Positions 16,839 through 25,426 of a stretch of DNA of 64,000 bases are shown in pieces. The DNA is from Paenibacillus phytohabitans (GTDB lineage: Bacteria; Bacillota; Bacilli; Paenibacillales; Paenibacillaceae). The notes beneath the pieces are model-generated. The model saw only the letters and a list, made by a program, of their open reading frames with translations, ran no database searches and was not told where the DNA came from. The stretch covers positions 186,001 through 250,000 of the forward strand of contig NZ_WHOB01000089.1 of assembly GCF_013141775.1 (NCBI RefSeq). The letters run 5' to 3'. The position numbers were made by a program, and so were the translations under genes. Positions within the stretch are counted from its first letter, which is position 1, and each line of letters starts with the position of its first letter.

Positions 16839-19800
16839 TCACTGAAGTTCTACCGGCTTCGCAAGCTGTCCAGGCACTTCCAGGTTGTTGTTGAACTGGT
16901 CAAATACAAATACCTTGACCCGGTAGTGTTCACCTTTCACATTGTAGTACTGGGACATCGTCAGATGGCTGCTCGTAAGCGGGATAGCGTTAATCAGCAG
17001 CGGAGTATCTCCGTCCATCAGTTCGAAGACAACATAAGCGCTGCCGGTATACTCCGCGAGACGATCCAGTGAGACCTCTACCTGAAGCTGATTATCGCGC
17101 TTAAGCACACCCTTTATCTCGTACGTATCGGTATGATCATTTGGCGTGAACGGCTTATCCGAGAGCAGTGCTGTTCCTGCTGGCGTACCGGCTGCCATAT
17201 CACCTTTGATGCGCACCTGCACCATGCCTGCTGCGTAGCTGCCGTCATGAATCGGCTGCGGGTTCACCGTGACTGGCTGCCAGGTTTCGCCTCCGTCCAA
17301 GCTATATTCATAGTCAGCTGCTTCAAGGTAGCCAGGTACGAGTGTCCAGCCGAAGGTGTTGCGCGCATCGTCAATGACCGGAGCGGTCGGTGCCGCCGGA
17401 TGCTCACCGCCGGAGAACACGGTAGCTTCCGAGGAATTGTCCCGCTTGTCTACGGCTTTGACTACAAACTCATAATCCACTGCCGGATTAGTTCCCGTTA
17501 CCTTATATTCATACTGGCTCCGCGCTTCTTCCACGGGTACATAAACACTCCAGTTCGTCCCGAGTTTACCGTTCTTCTCATAAATCCGGAAGCCTCTGAC
17601 GGCATCAGCGTCACTCTTGTCGGCTGGTCTTACCCAGGTAAGTACGGCCGCCTTGTCCTCTGTCCTACTGGCTGCTAGCCCCTCCACCGGTTCGGGCTTG
17701 CTGTCATCGCGGACAATTGTGTACGTATCGAATGGAGCTGCATCGCCCGATTTGTACGAATTGATAGTGAAGCTGTCTTCCGTCATCGTGATGCCGGAGT
17801 AGATCGGTACTTTAGGCTGCTGATATACATTGGCATAATACGGATTTACACCCTTTTGGATATCGTAATATTTCGTACCGGCGGAATTATTGATCATGTA
17901 CAGCGTACCGTCAGGGTTCAGCGGATTGCCGTCGCCGTTTTTTTGAATATCCGTTACCGCTTTGTCCTCATACATCTGGTACGAGCGCATGAAGGTATGG
18001 TCATGACCCTGCAGTACCACATCGATACCCAGCTCATCGAACACCGGAACCATCTTCTCTCTCAGCGCCAGAATATCACTGTCCAGTGCATGGTTCCCGA
18101 GCGAATAGACCGCCTTGTGGAAAGCAACCACTTTCCATTTCTTGTCCGTTACAGCTACCTCACGCTTCAGCCAATCAACCTGCTGTTCGAAGGAATTACG
18201 CTGCCGCTCGTCCCAGCCCATGTCCATCGTGTTCAGCACCATGATATGGGCATCGCCGTAGTCGTAGGAATAGACACTGCCTGGAGGAAGCGGATCATCG
18301 ATTGAATCATTCGGATAGTTGAAATGATAATAATAGTTATCGTTATACGGCCCTTCATGATTGCCGACAGCCGCCATAAGCGGAAGCTTCATCAGCATGT
18401 TCTGCGGCTTGCCGAAATAGTCCAGCCACTGTGACTCCAGCGATCCGGCATCGACCTGATCCCCGGTCATTACCAGGAACTTGGCATCCGGATAATCATC
18501 CAGCCCGTTCTTCAGTGTTTTGGCCCATACCTCATAGTCGTTGGTATTTGCACCTTGGGAGTCAGTCATATAGAGGAAGTTGTATGCCTTTTCGTTCTCC
18601 CCCTCAGTCGTGAAGCTGCCAGCGGCGCTCCAGTTTCCGTCACTGCCCACACGGTATTTATAAGCAGTTCCGGGAACAAGTCCGGTAGCAATCGCTTTAT
18701 GGCTGATAAAAGCGCCTGTTGTCGAGTTTGTAATTTTCAGATTAAGCGCCCGGGTGTCAGCAGGATCTCCAACAAAGCGCTGCTTCACTGGGGAGTCAAA
18801 GTCCTGGTCTGCCGGCACGATCTCTACAATGCTGTCCATAATCCCCGCTGGTGCGCTGTCGGGTCTTTCATAGCTTGTATACCAGGCGAAGGACCGGTTG
18901 GTCTTCGCTTCATTCTGGAAGGACATTGCAATCGCAATCGGTGAGTAATCCACGGCCTCTGACATATTATCAGGACTATAAACGAAACTGCCCGCAGATG
19001 TACCGTCTGTAAACTTCAGTCCTGCCTGCCCGTCATAGGAGATATTCACAATCTGCCCAGGCTTCACGATGGAGCCAAGTGCCAGTGTAAGCTGATCTGG
19101 AGCACTGCCTTGAACCGCATTCAGGAGCGGGATCACAGCTGTGTCCGTCTTGACTGTGAGATGGCTGGCCAACTCGGACGAAACCGGCTGCAGATCACCC
19201 GTGAGCTGCAGTGCTACACTGGTACCGCCAGAATCTACGCTGCCGTAGACAGGGCCATTGTAATCAACCGGAAGGTAAAGGGCAGAGGCAGGTACAATCT
19301 GCTTCGTTATCCCCGGACCCGACCAGCGCAGATACAGGTTCGATCCGCCGAAATCCTCGAAATATTCTACTTTAAAGTTGTGCTTCACTCCGCCTTGCAG
19401 TGTAATCGGAGTGCTGGTCTGTTCCACATCCCAGTCGTTAGTCCAGTGGTCGATCACAAGCTGGTCGTCCAGCCACATCCGGAAACCATTGTCGCCGATC
19501 ATATAGAAGGTATAGTCGCCGGACTCCGGCGCCATGATCTGGCCTGTCCAGCGGATATTTGCATCATCCGAACGTCCGGTCCATGTCTGGAGAACGGGGT
19601 CCAGATTGCTGAAGTTAATCTGGGAATCAATTCGTGTGGACTTATAATCACCGAACTCAAAGGTCTCGGTACCGGTGTAATATTGACCAAGTAATCCGTG
19701 GTCTTTCGAGGCGGATACCCCTGCAGAAGCGTTGAGTTCGAGGGAGAAAAACGTATCGGAGCTGCCGCCCCTGTCCTGATGTACCTCGGCGGCAATTACA

Positions 19801-20483
19801 TTTGTGCCCTTCAGTAACAGAGCCGGATCGATATTGAAGTTATTATCGAGCCGCTCGTCGCCGATGGCCGAAGAAGCATAAGTATTATAGAGAATCGTAC
19901 CCGTCGGCAGGTTCGTGCGGTAGACTTCCTGACCGTTCAGATACACAACTGCGCCGTCATCCCGGACCAGCGTAGCCGCGAGCTTAAGGATAGCTGCCGG
20001 GTCGTCAATCTGAAATTCCTTGCGGTAATACGATGTTGTATATTTTTGGCTTGAATCCGTGCCGTAACCGATCCAGGTGTTCAGATCCAGCCCTTTGCCG
20101 CTGCCGGCATAGCCGAGCGGGGCTTGTCCCTGCTTCCAGCTGCTGTCATCGAAATAGACATCCTGCCAGACCGTAGCCTGATCAGAACCGTCATCCAGAT
20201 ACACCCATCCACTGTCCTTGGCGATCAATGCTCCCTCTGCAGCAGCAGCTGACATGGGAGCATCCTCACCGGCAACAAGAGATATTTCTCCGTCTGCACC
20301 GCTGGCGGCAGGCTCTGCAGCAGATGCCGATCCTGAGTTATCCGTTCCCTCAGCCGGATTAGCACCTGTGTCTGCAGGCTCTGCACTGGCCGGTAGTAAC
20401 GGCACATAACCAGCGGTGAACAATGAAGCCGTCAGCAATGCAGCTGCAAGCATTCGGCTTAGCAGCTTAAACCTCTTCTTCAC
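16839..20483 (-). CDS. Secreted purple-acid-phosphatase-like protein with PA14 domain
   Basis: About 1,214 residues. A signal peptide (1-34) and an Ala/Ser-rich stretch precede a beta-sandwich (about 90-260) shared with the GH92 protein. A PA14 domain follows (about 265-405, HGLLGQYYTGTETFEFGDY), then a PAP N-terminal Fn3 domain, a metallophosphoesterase core (about 650-880) and C-terminal Fn3-like domains also shared with the GH92 protein. Metal-ligand motifs are in order: TDSQG, GDQVDAG, GNHEG, AFHKA and GHDHTF. Predicted to hydrolyse phosphomonoesters or diesters outside the cell. The start chosen is GTG, with GGGGGG about seven bases upstream, in front of MKKRFKLLSRM; a TTG five codons earlier is the alternative. 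First gene of the operon, with inverted repeats in its upstream region. Confidence 0.86.
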   Translation of the reverse strand: MKKRFKLLSRMLAAALLTASLFTAGYVPLLPASAEPADTGANPAEGTDNSGSASAAEPAASGADGEISLVAGEDAPMSAAAAEGALIAKDSGWVYLDDGSDQATVWQDVYFDDSSWKQGQAPLGYAGSGKGLDLNTWIGYGTDSSQKYTTSYYRKEFQIDDPAAILKLAATLVRDDGAVVYLNGQEVYRTNLPTGTILYNTYASSAIGDERLDNNFNIDPALLLKGTNVIAAEVHQDRGGSSDTFFSLELNASAGVSASKDHGLLGQYYTGTETFEFGDYKSTRIDSQINFSNLDPVLQTWTGRSDDANIRWTGQIMAPESGDYTFYMIGDNGFRMWLDDQLVIDHWTNDWDVEQTSTPITLQGGVKHNFKVEYFEDFGGSNLYLRWSGPGITKQIVPASALYLPVDYNGPVYGSVDSGGTSVALQLTGDLQPVSSELASHLTVKTDTAVIPLLNAVQGSAPDQLTLALGSIVKPGQIVNISYDGQAGLKFTDGTSAGSFVYSPDNMSEAVDYSPIAIAMSFQNEAKTNRSFAWYTSYERPDSAPAGIMDSIVEIVPADQDFDSPVKQRFVGDPADTRALNLKITNSTTGAFISHKAIATGLVPGTAYKYRVGSDGNWSAAGSFTTEGENEKAYNFLYMTDSQGANTNDYEVWAKTLKNGLDDYPDAKFLVMTGDQVDAGSLESQWLDYFGKPQNMLMKLPLMAAVGNHEGPYNDNYYYHFNYPNDSIDDPLPPGSVYSYDYGDAHIMVLNTMDMGWDERQRNSFEQQVDWLKREVAVTDKKWKVVAFHKAVYSLGNHALDSDILALREKMVPVFDELGIDVVLQGHDHTFMRSYQMYEDKAVTDIQKNGDGNPLNPDGTLYMINNSAGTKYYDIQKGVNPYYANVYQQPKVPIYSGITMTEDSFTINSYKSGDAAPFDTYTIVRDDSKPEPVEGLAASRTEDKAAVLTWVRPADKSDADAVRGFRIYEKNGKLGTNWSVYVPVEEARSQYEYKVTGTNPAVDYEFVVKAVDKRDNSSEATVFSGGEHPAAPTAPVIDDARNTFGWTLVPGYLEAADYEYSLDGGETWQPVTVNPQPIHDGSYAAGMVQVRIKGDMAAGTPAGTALLSDKPFTPNDHTDTYEIKGVLKRDNQLQVEVSLDRLAEYTGSAYVVFELMDGDTPLLINAIPLTSSHLTMSQYYNVKGEHYRVKVFVFDQFNNNLEVPGQLAKPVELQ

Positions 20484-20494
20484 TTCTTTTCCCC

Positions 20495-20519
20495 CCAAAT
20501 GAAAGTTATGATCATTTGG
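20495..20519. repeat. Inverted repeat at the phosphatase ribosome binding site
   Basis: CCAAATGA (20495-20502) and TCATTTGG (20512-20519) flank nine bases immediately upstream of the GTG start and abut the GGGGGG ribosome site. It may be a protein operator or an RNA hairpin that hides the ribosome site. Confidence 0.5.
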
Positions 20520-20601
20520 AAATGATACGTTTACCGGGCGAACTGTTCAATGCATGCTTGGTAAAGCCAGGATGAATTTTATGTAAAATTTGAAGAAAAG
20601 T

Positions 20602-20651
20602 ATTTGGAAATTAATTCATTATAATATATAATTATTCACGTTTTTCCAAAT
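20602..20651. repeat. Inverted repeat ATTTGGAAA ... TTTCCAAAT
   Basis: Nine-base perfect arms at 20602-20610 and 20643-20651 flank a 32-base AT-rich spacer in the promoter region of the exported-protein operon. This is an operator candidate; the bound factor is unknown. Confidence 0.45.
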
Positions 20652-20837
20652 CACCTCTCTTACCCGCTACTGCCAAATAACCTGTGTCCCTTATAAGTAG
20701 CCGACGAAGCAGGGTTAGTTGTAATTCCGGCATTCTAAAAGGAAATGTAATCGGGAGGTTAAAACAGCTATGAAATTTACTATGAATTCCAGCAGGAACA
20801 AACAGCTTGTGTGTATATTTATCTCAACAAAAAGCAG

Positions 20838-20874
20838 AAAAGCGTTCCTCCATAACCGGAGAAACGCTTTTTGG
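20838..20874. terminator. Rho-independent terminator of the FNT gene
   Basis: AAAAGCGTTCCTCC pairs with GGAGAAACGCTTTT around a short loop, with A/T tails on both sides, just after the stop of the minus-strand FNT gene. Confidence 0.75.
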
Positions 20875-20891
20875 TTTATTTGGCAGCCGCT

Positions 20892-21680
20892 TTAATGAGA
20901 CTCCTCATCCAGAAACGGCTTATTCACATAGTAATACATCACGCCCATCAGCACCCCGCCGCCAATGAGATTCCCGAGCGTAACCGGGACAAGATTATGC
21001 ACAACGCCTCCCCATGATATGGTGCCGGGGTGATCCAGCACGAGGGCAATTGCGAAGGTACACATGTTGGCAATACTGTGCTCATAGCCGGAGATGAAGA
21101 AACAGAAGACGAATAGAACCATGGCGAACATTTTGGCTCCGTCGCTTTTCATCGACATCGGGACGAAGAAGGCCAGACAGACGAGCCAGTTACAGAGAAT
21201 AGCCCGGAAGAACAGCTGCAGCGCCGGGGCTTCCATCTTGTGAGCCACCACATTCAGCAGAAACCCGTTCACAGAGGAATCATAGAATAATCCGGTCAGA
21301 AAAATCAGCAGGGCGAACGCCGTAGCCCCAAGGATATTACCGATGTAGCTCACTACCCACATCCGCACTACCTCAGTCCATGCCATCTTGCGTCTCAAGG
21401 CCGCGTAGGTGTAATAGAAGGTATCTCCGGTAAATAAATCTCCCCCGCCGTAAGAAATGAGGATGATGGCTGCGCCGAACGTAATCGCAGCCATCGGATA
21501 GGTCATCGGCGATTGTTCCATATAGAAGAAGTTGCCGGTCTTAAACGCTACGATAACGCCGAATCCGATAAACATGCTGGCGAGCATGGCTCTGGCAATA
21601 TACCGCAATATGCTTTGCCGGAAGATCTTCTGTTTCTTCAGTGCCAGCTTCTCAACCTGCAGCAGTGCCTCGTTCTCCAT
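20892..21680 (-). CDS. Formate/nitrite transporter (FNT) family channel
   Basis: The protein has 262 residues and six hydrophobic helices, the family norm. Signature stretches are visible: GGDLFTGDTF after the second helix, CNWLVCLAFF before the mid-protein loop, and GYEHSIANM with the pore histidine. FNT proteins move formate, nitrite or hydrosulfide as pentamers in the cytoplasmic membrane; which anion is used cannot be told from sequence. No formate lyase, nitrite reductase or sulfide gene is adjacent. The ATG has GGAGG close upstream and the gene appears monocistronic. Confidence 0.9.
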   Translation of the reverse strand: MENEALLQVEKLALKKQKIFRQSILRYIARAMLASMFIGFGVIVAFKTGNFFYMEQSPMTYPMAAITFGAAIILISYGGGDLFTGDTFYYTYAALRRKMAWTEVVRMWVVSYIGNILGATAFALLIFLTGLFYDSSVNGFLLNVVAHKMEAPALQLFFRAILCNWLVCLAFFVPMSMKSDGAKMFAMVLFVFCFFISGYEHSIANMCTFAIALVLDHPGTISWGGVVHNLVPVTLGNLIGGGVLMGVMYYYVNKPFLDEESH

Positions 21681-21825
21681 TTGACCTCCGTCTTAGCTTC
21701 GTATTTTCAGTGATTGTAGAGGCTGCTGTACAGCCTCCGGGTTATTATACCCAATAAACCGCTGGAAATTGCTTGAACCACAGAGCGTCAATATTTATGG
21801 AGCCTGCACACTATCCGAACCTGCC

Positions 21826-21927
21826 TTACAGGCCTCTATCATCCGGGTCATTCAGCCTGGCAATAGCTTCCGCTTTCTCACTGCTGGCTACGACGATAAG
21901 CACAACTATCAAACATCCCAGAATCAT
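21826..21927 (-). CDS. Possible 33-residue membrane peptide
   Basis: This short ORF begins MILGCLIVVLIVVA, a single hydrophobic helix, followed by a charged tail (SSEKAEAIARLNDPDDRGL). AGAGGGGAT lies about 8-14 bases upstream of the ATG. It fills part of the 338-base gap between the SLH protein and the FNT gene, all on the same strand. Small size and lack of recognisable homology leave it uncertain. Confidence 0.35.
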   Translation of the reverse strand: MILGCLIVVLIVVASSEKAEAIARLNDPDDRGL

Positions 21928-22018
21928 CCGCTTATCCCCTCTTTCTCCACAGGTCGCCTTAGTGACAACTTATGTGGGAAAGGGAGGTATTATGAATGAG
22001 AAAGATCCTTCGGAAGGG

Positions 22019-25000
22019 TTAGTCTGAAATACCGCCTTTGTAGTAGTACAGCACATTATAATTGTTGTCGTAGAAAAGAATGATATATTCCTGGTCACCG
22101 GTTTCAAGAAATGAATATCGATCGTTCTCGTTTAAAAAATTCCGGTACTTCGCCGCATGTTCCACTGTAAACCCTGCGTCTCCTCCAAGCTGGGTTTTGG
22201 ATGCCACAGAATAATATGCAAAACCCAGTTCCGGATTATTGCGTATCTTTGAAACATCTATCACTATATTTCTCTCTTCCCCATCATTTATGCTGCTAAT
22301 TTTCACACCTTCCGTTAATTCAGTAACCGAGGCATCAAGAAGCGGAGTATTTGTAGTAAATTGAACTTTGTGTGTGTTGTAAGCAACCGCTGCCTTATTT
22401 TTATCGTAAAATACCAGCGTAACGTACTTCTCCACCGGAAGTTCAGGGCTAGTAAGCCCATAGCCGCCCGAGCTAAGCGGATAACTATTATCCGGCCACC
22501 GGTTGCTCAGATCATTCTCTGTAATAGGCTGATCTGTAAGATAGGCGTTAAAGGACACAGCCTTATCCCTCACCGCCCGAGGCAAGAAGGGAAATGTGAC
22601 ACCCAGATATGTTCCGTTCACCATATTCGGAAATTCTAAGTCTCTGACTACTCCCCCGACCTGCGGGAGCGCAGATAACGGCCCGCCGGAATGAAGTTCA
22701 GTTATTCTGGATTCAGCCTGCTCCAGTTTTGCAAGGTAAGAAGCATCCAGCTGGTGCCGCTGGCTCTCCGTTAAAGCTTCAAAAGCCCATCTTGCTTTCT
22801 CCACGCTATATTCATCTTCAAGGGTAATTGCATCTACTTCCGGCATTCCAGACATCCTTGAACTGGCCAGAGTCAGGAGTTGCTGCTCCGTAAACATAGC
22901 CTGGCCCTGATAATAGCCGAGCACATTGTAGCTCTTGTCATAAAAGATAATCAAATATTGCTCATCGTCCCAGTCGTTAGATACATTTATAGTGAACTGT
23001 CTGGTGCTGCGCAAATATGCCATTTCCTTATTTAACAGCCGCGTTTCGGGACCAAACTTCGCTAATTCTCCGCGCTCCTGGGACTGTAAATTCAAGGTAT
23101 AATAAGCAGCCGATTGCGGGTCTTGATTCACATATCCGCTGATGTCAATTTCAGCATCGCCACCAGTGTCGCTCTTCCGGATCACAACACCCTCTGTGAT
23201 TTGAGGAATAGGACTGCTCCACACAGCTCTAACTGCCGGGAAGCTCACTGGCTCGCTATAGTATGCAGTTATTCTCCCTTGCTTATCATAGAGAACGATA
23301 TTCAAAAAATCTCCCTCCTGCGGCTGACCAAGATCCACCGCTCTGCTGGCAAGATCATTCTTGTAATAATCGCCCTGTTTAATCAAATCCCCCAGTTTGA
23401 TAGGATTGCTAGTAATTGAAAGAGTAAAGTTTACAGATGTGTAGCGGAGTAAACTCGGCATCTTCTGCAGATCTATAACAATTGGGATACTATTTAGATA
23501 ATGACTTTCGCCTGTAGTAACCGCATTAAAATAAGGATAACCCAGACTGCCCAAGGGGCGCAGATTACCGATTGCAGCAACAGAATCGTTCAGCTTGTCC
23601 TGCAGCTCCGTGCTGACCTTCATTTTCTGAACGTCTGACAGAATATCAAATTTACTCAAAGCAGCAGCTACCGCATCCTCATCAGCTAAAGTTACGTCTG
23701 CAGCATCCGGCAAGGCTTGAATACGGGCAACTGCCAACTCGTACGCCTTCTGCTCCGATCTTTTCCAATCTCCTGCGTAATAGGCTAGCGCCTGAAGATT
23801 GCTATCATAGAACACAACATAATAAGTCTTGTCTGAACTGTATTCAAAGTACACAGTTCCACTGTCCTGACGATACAAATAATTCTGGCCTGCCAGGATA
23901 TCGTTGATCACATTAACATCGCTTGGCTCTGTGAGTGTTTCTTGAGGATTAATCGAGTAATAGACGGCTTGATTTCCGGCTTGCTCCAATGCCTCAGAAA
24001 CATCTATCCGGATATCATAGACATCTGCTCCAACAGAGACTTTGGATACAGTCACTCCGTCATTCAGCTCTGAGAAGCGGTCTGATTTCGTAACCGTCAT
24101 CAGCTTCATTTCGGTCTTTTGTCTGAAATACCCTATCAGCTGATTATGGGTATCATAAAAGATCTGCGTAATATAGGGATCGGTGATCCCCTCTATTTGA
24201 AAGGCATAAATAGGAAAGTTAATAGTTTCATAGAGAGAGTCAAAATATTCAGGATAGAACTCCCCCGACAGCAACTGTTCAACCGGAACAGCGCCGTTTG
24301 AAATATACTGTTCAAAATGGTCTACTTTGGATGCTAATTCATCCGGAACCAGTCTGAAATCGATCGTCAAATTGACGGAATTAGCCATAAGGATATCCTC
24401 GTTAACAGCAATCTTCACTCCGTCTACAAACGGAATAGCTAATGGAGTTGCTGTCGCTGCCGGTGTGGCAGTGGCCGCAGGAGTATCAGTCGGAGCCGGA
24501 GTAGGCGTTGCCGGAGATTCACCACCACCTCCACTGCCGCTTCCTCCACCCCCGACTGCAGCAGTAGTTGCAGTTGATTTAGGAGTGGAAGTAGGACTAG
24601 CTGACGGGGACGGTGTTGCAGCTGGTGACGGCGCCGCTACTGTACCACCCGCCGGCTGCGCTGTCGCAGCTGCATCTATCAGTGACAATGATTCAGCACG
24701 GGTCAAGGCTTTGGCCGGTCCAAATGTTCCATCCGGGTACCCCTTAAGCACTCCTGCTGTAACTGCCGCGGCAACACTCCCCTTTCCCCATGAGGCAATC
24801 TGACTTGCATCGCTGAATATGTTCAATGCCTCCATATTACCTGCGTCCAACTTCAGCAGCTTGCTGATAATAACTGCCGCTTCCTGGCGGTTAATCGGAG
24901 CGTTAGGACGCATTTCACTGTTATAGCCCTGAATGTAACCCGCCGCTACTGCTTTTGATACTTCAACATAAGCCCAGTTTGTGGATGGTACATCGGAGAA

Positions 25001-25267
25001 ATGCACCACGCCCTGTTCCGTGAAATGGTATGCGCGGTTCACCAGTGTCATAAACTCCGCTCTGGTTATGGTTTGATTGGGCTTCACTGACCCATCCTCA
25101 AACCCTTTAAGCAAGCCGCTGTCCAGCCATCTCTCAATCGTTTGCTCAGCCCAATGTCCTTCGTAATCCTTTGTACTTGCCGTCTGAGCTGCCGCTATCC
25201 CCATTGAACCGAGAAGCATGCTAACTCCTAGTATACCTGCCAACATTCCTTGTAACTTCCTGCCCAT
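22019..25267 (-). CDS. Surface protein with three N-terminal SLH domains and C-terminal repeats
   Basis: A 1,082-residue exported protein: signal peptide (1-28), three SLH domains (about 33-195; HWAEQTIERWLDSGLLKGF, YVEVSKAVAAGYIQGY and GSVAAAVTAGVLKGYPDG), an Ala/Thr/Pro plus Gly/Ser linker (about 205-270), then about 800 residues of diverged beta repeats. Each repeat contains a YxVxFYDxxxxxxxYY-type strand (YYVVFYDSNLQALAYYAG, YLIIFYDKSYNVLGYYQG, YIILFYDNNYNVLYYYKG). No catalytic motif is evident, so a structural, adhesive or sensory wall protein is likely. AGGGGG precedes the ATG. SLH domains here are N-terminal, opposite to the other SLH protein in the window. Confidence 0.84.
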   Translation of the reverse strand: MGRKLQGMLAGILGVSMLLGSMGIAAAQTASTKDYEGHWAEQTIERWLDSGLLKGFEDGSVKPNQTITRAEFMTLVNRAYHFTEQGVVHFSDVPSTNWAYVEVSKAVAAGYIQGYNSEMRPNAPINRQEAAVIISKLLKLDAGNMEALNIFSDASQIASWGKGSVAAAVTAGVLKGYPDGTFGPAKALTRAESLSLIDAAATAQPAGGTVAAPSPAATPSPSASPTSTPKSTATTAAVGGGGSGSGGGGESPATPTPAPTDTPAATATPAATATPLAIPFVDGVKIAVNEDILMANSVNLTIDFRLVPDELASKVDHFEQYISNGAVPVEQLLSGEFYPEYFDSLYETINFPIYAFQIEGITDPYITQIFYDTHNQLIGYFRQKTEMKLMTVTKSDRFSELNDGVTVSKVSVGADVYDIRIDVSEALEQAGNQAVYYSINPQETLTEPSDVNVINDILAGQNYLYRQDSGTVYFEYSSDKTYYVVFYDSNLQALAYYAGDWKRSEQKAYELAVARIQALPDAADVTLADEDAVAAALSKFDILSDVQKMKVSTELQDKLNDSVAAIGNLRPLGSLGYPYFNAVTTGESHYLNSIPIVIDLQKMPSLLRYTSVNFTLSITSNPIKLGDLIKQGDYYKNDLASRAVDLGQPQEGDFLNIVLYDKQGRITAYYSEPVSFPAVRAVWSSPIPQITEGVVIRKSDTGGDAEIDISGYVNQDPQSAAYYTLNLQSQERGELAKFGPETRLLNKEMAYLRSTRQFTINVSNDWDDEQYLIIFYDKSYNVLGYYQGQAMFTEQQLLTLASSRMSGMPEVDAITLEDEYSVEKARWAFEALTESQRHQLDASYLAKLEQAESRITELHSGGPLSALPQVGGVVRDLEFPNMVNGTYLGVTFPFLPRAVRDKAVSFNAYLTDQPITENDLSNRWPDNSYPLSSGGYGLTSPELPVEKYVTLVFYDKNKAAVAYNTHKVQFTTNTPLLDASVTELTEGVKISSINDGEERNIVIDVSKIRNNPELGFAYYSVASKTQLGGDAGFTVEHAAKYRNFLNENDRYSFLETGDQEYIILFYDNNYNVLYYYKGGISD

Positions 25268-25350
25268 CCGTCTTTTCCCCCTGAATGTAAGAGTAAACCC
25301 ATCTCATGATATATCACCGGAATATAATAGTAAATTAGAATATGCACATC

Positions 25351-25383
25351 AAAAAAAGCCCGCTGATCCCCATCAGCAGGCTT
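25351..25383 (-). terminator. Rho-independent terminator of the ter operon
   Basis: On the minus strand, GCCTGCTGAT pairs with ATCAGCGGGC and is followed by seven T residues, 44 bases after the telA-like stop. Confidence 0.85.
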
Positions 25384-25426
25384 ATTGCAATCCTTCGTAT
25401 GTGCTTACGGGCCGCAGATCAAATCA

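Larger units (their letters stand above)
20484..20891. other. Upstream region of the phosphatase-SLH-GH92 operon
   Basis: AT-rich DNA with three copies of an ATTTGGAAA-type motif (20514-20522, 20602-20610 and inverted at 20643-20651) and the terminator of the FNT gene. A 41-codon plus-strand ORF at 20770-20895 has a ribosome site but its end is made of the terminator hairpin, so it is not called. Confidence 0.5.

Noticed and set aside
20570..20600. Pho box upstream of the phosphatase operon
   Set aside because: TTTACA-TAAAA-TTCATC is visible on the minus strand, but only one and a half repeats fit and the spacing of further copies is wrong.
20770..20895. 41-codon plus-strand ORF with a GGGAGG site
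   Set aside because: Its second half is the terminator hairpin of the FNT gene and its end overlaps that gene's stop; composition is not protein-like. Not excluded as a leader peptide.
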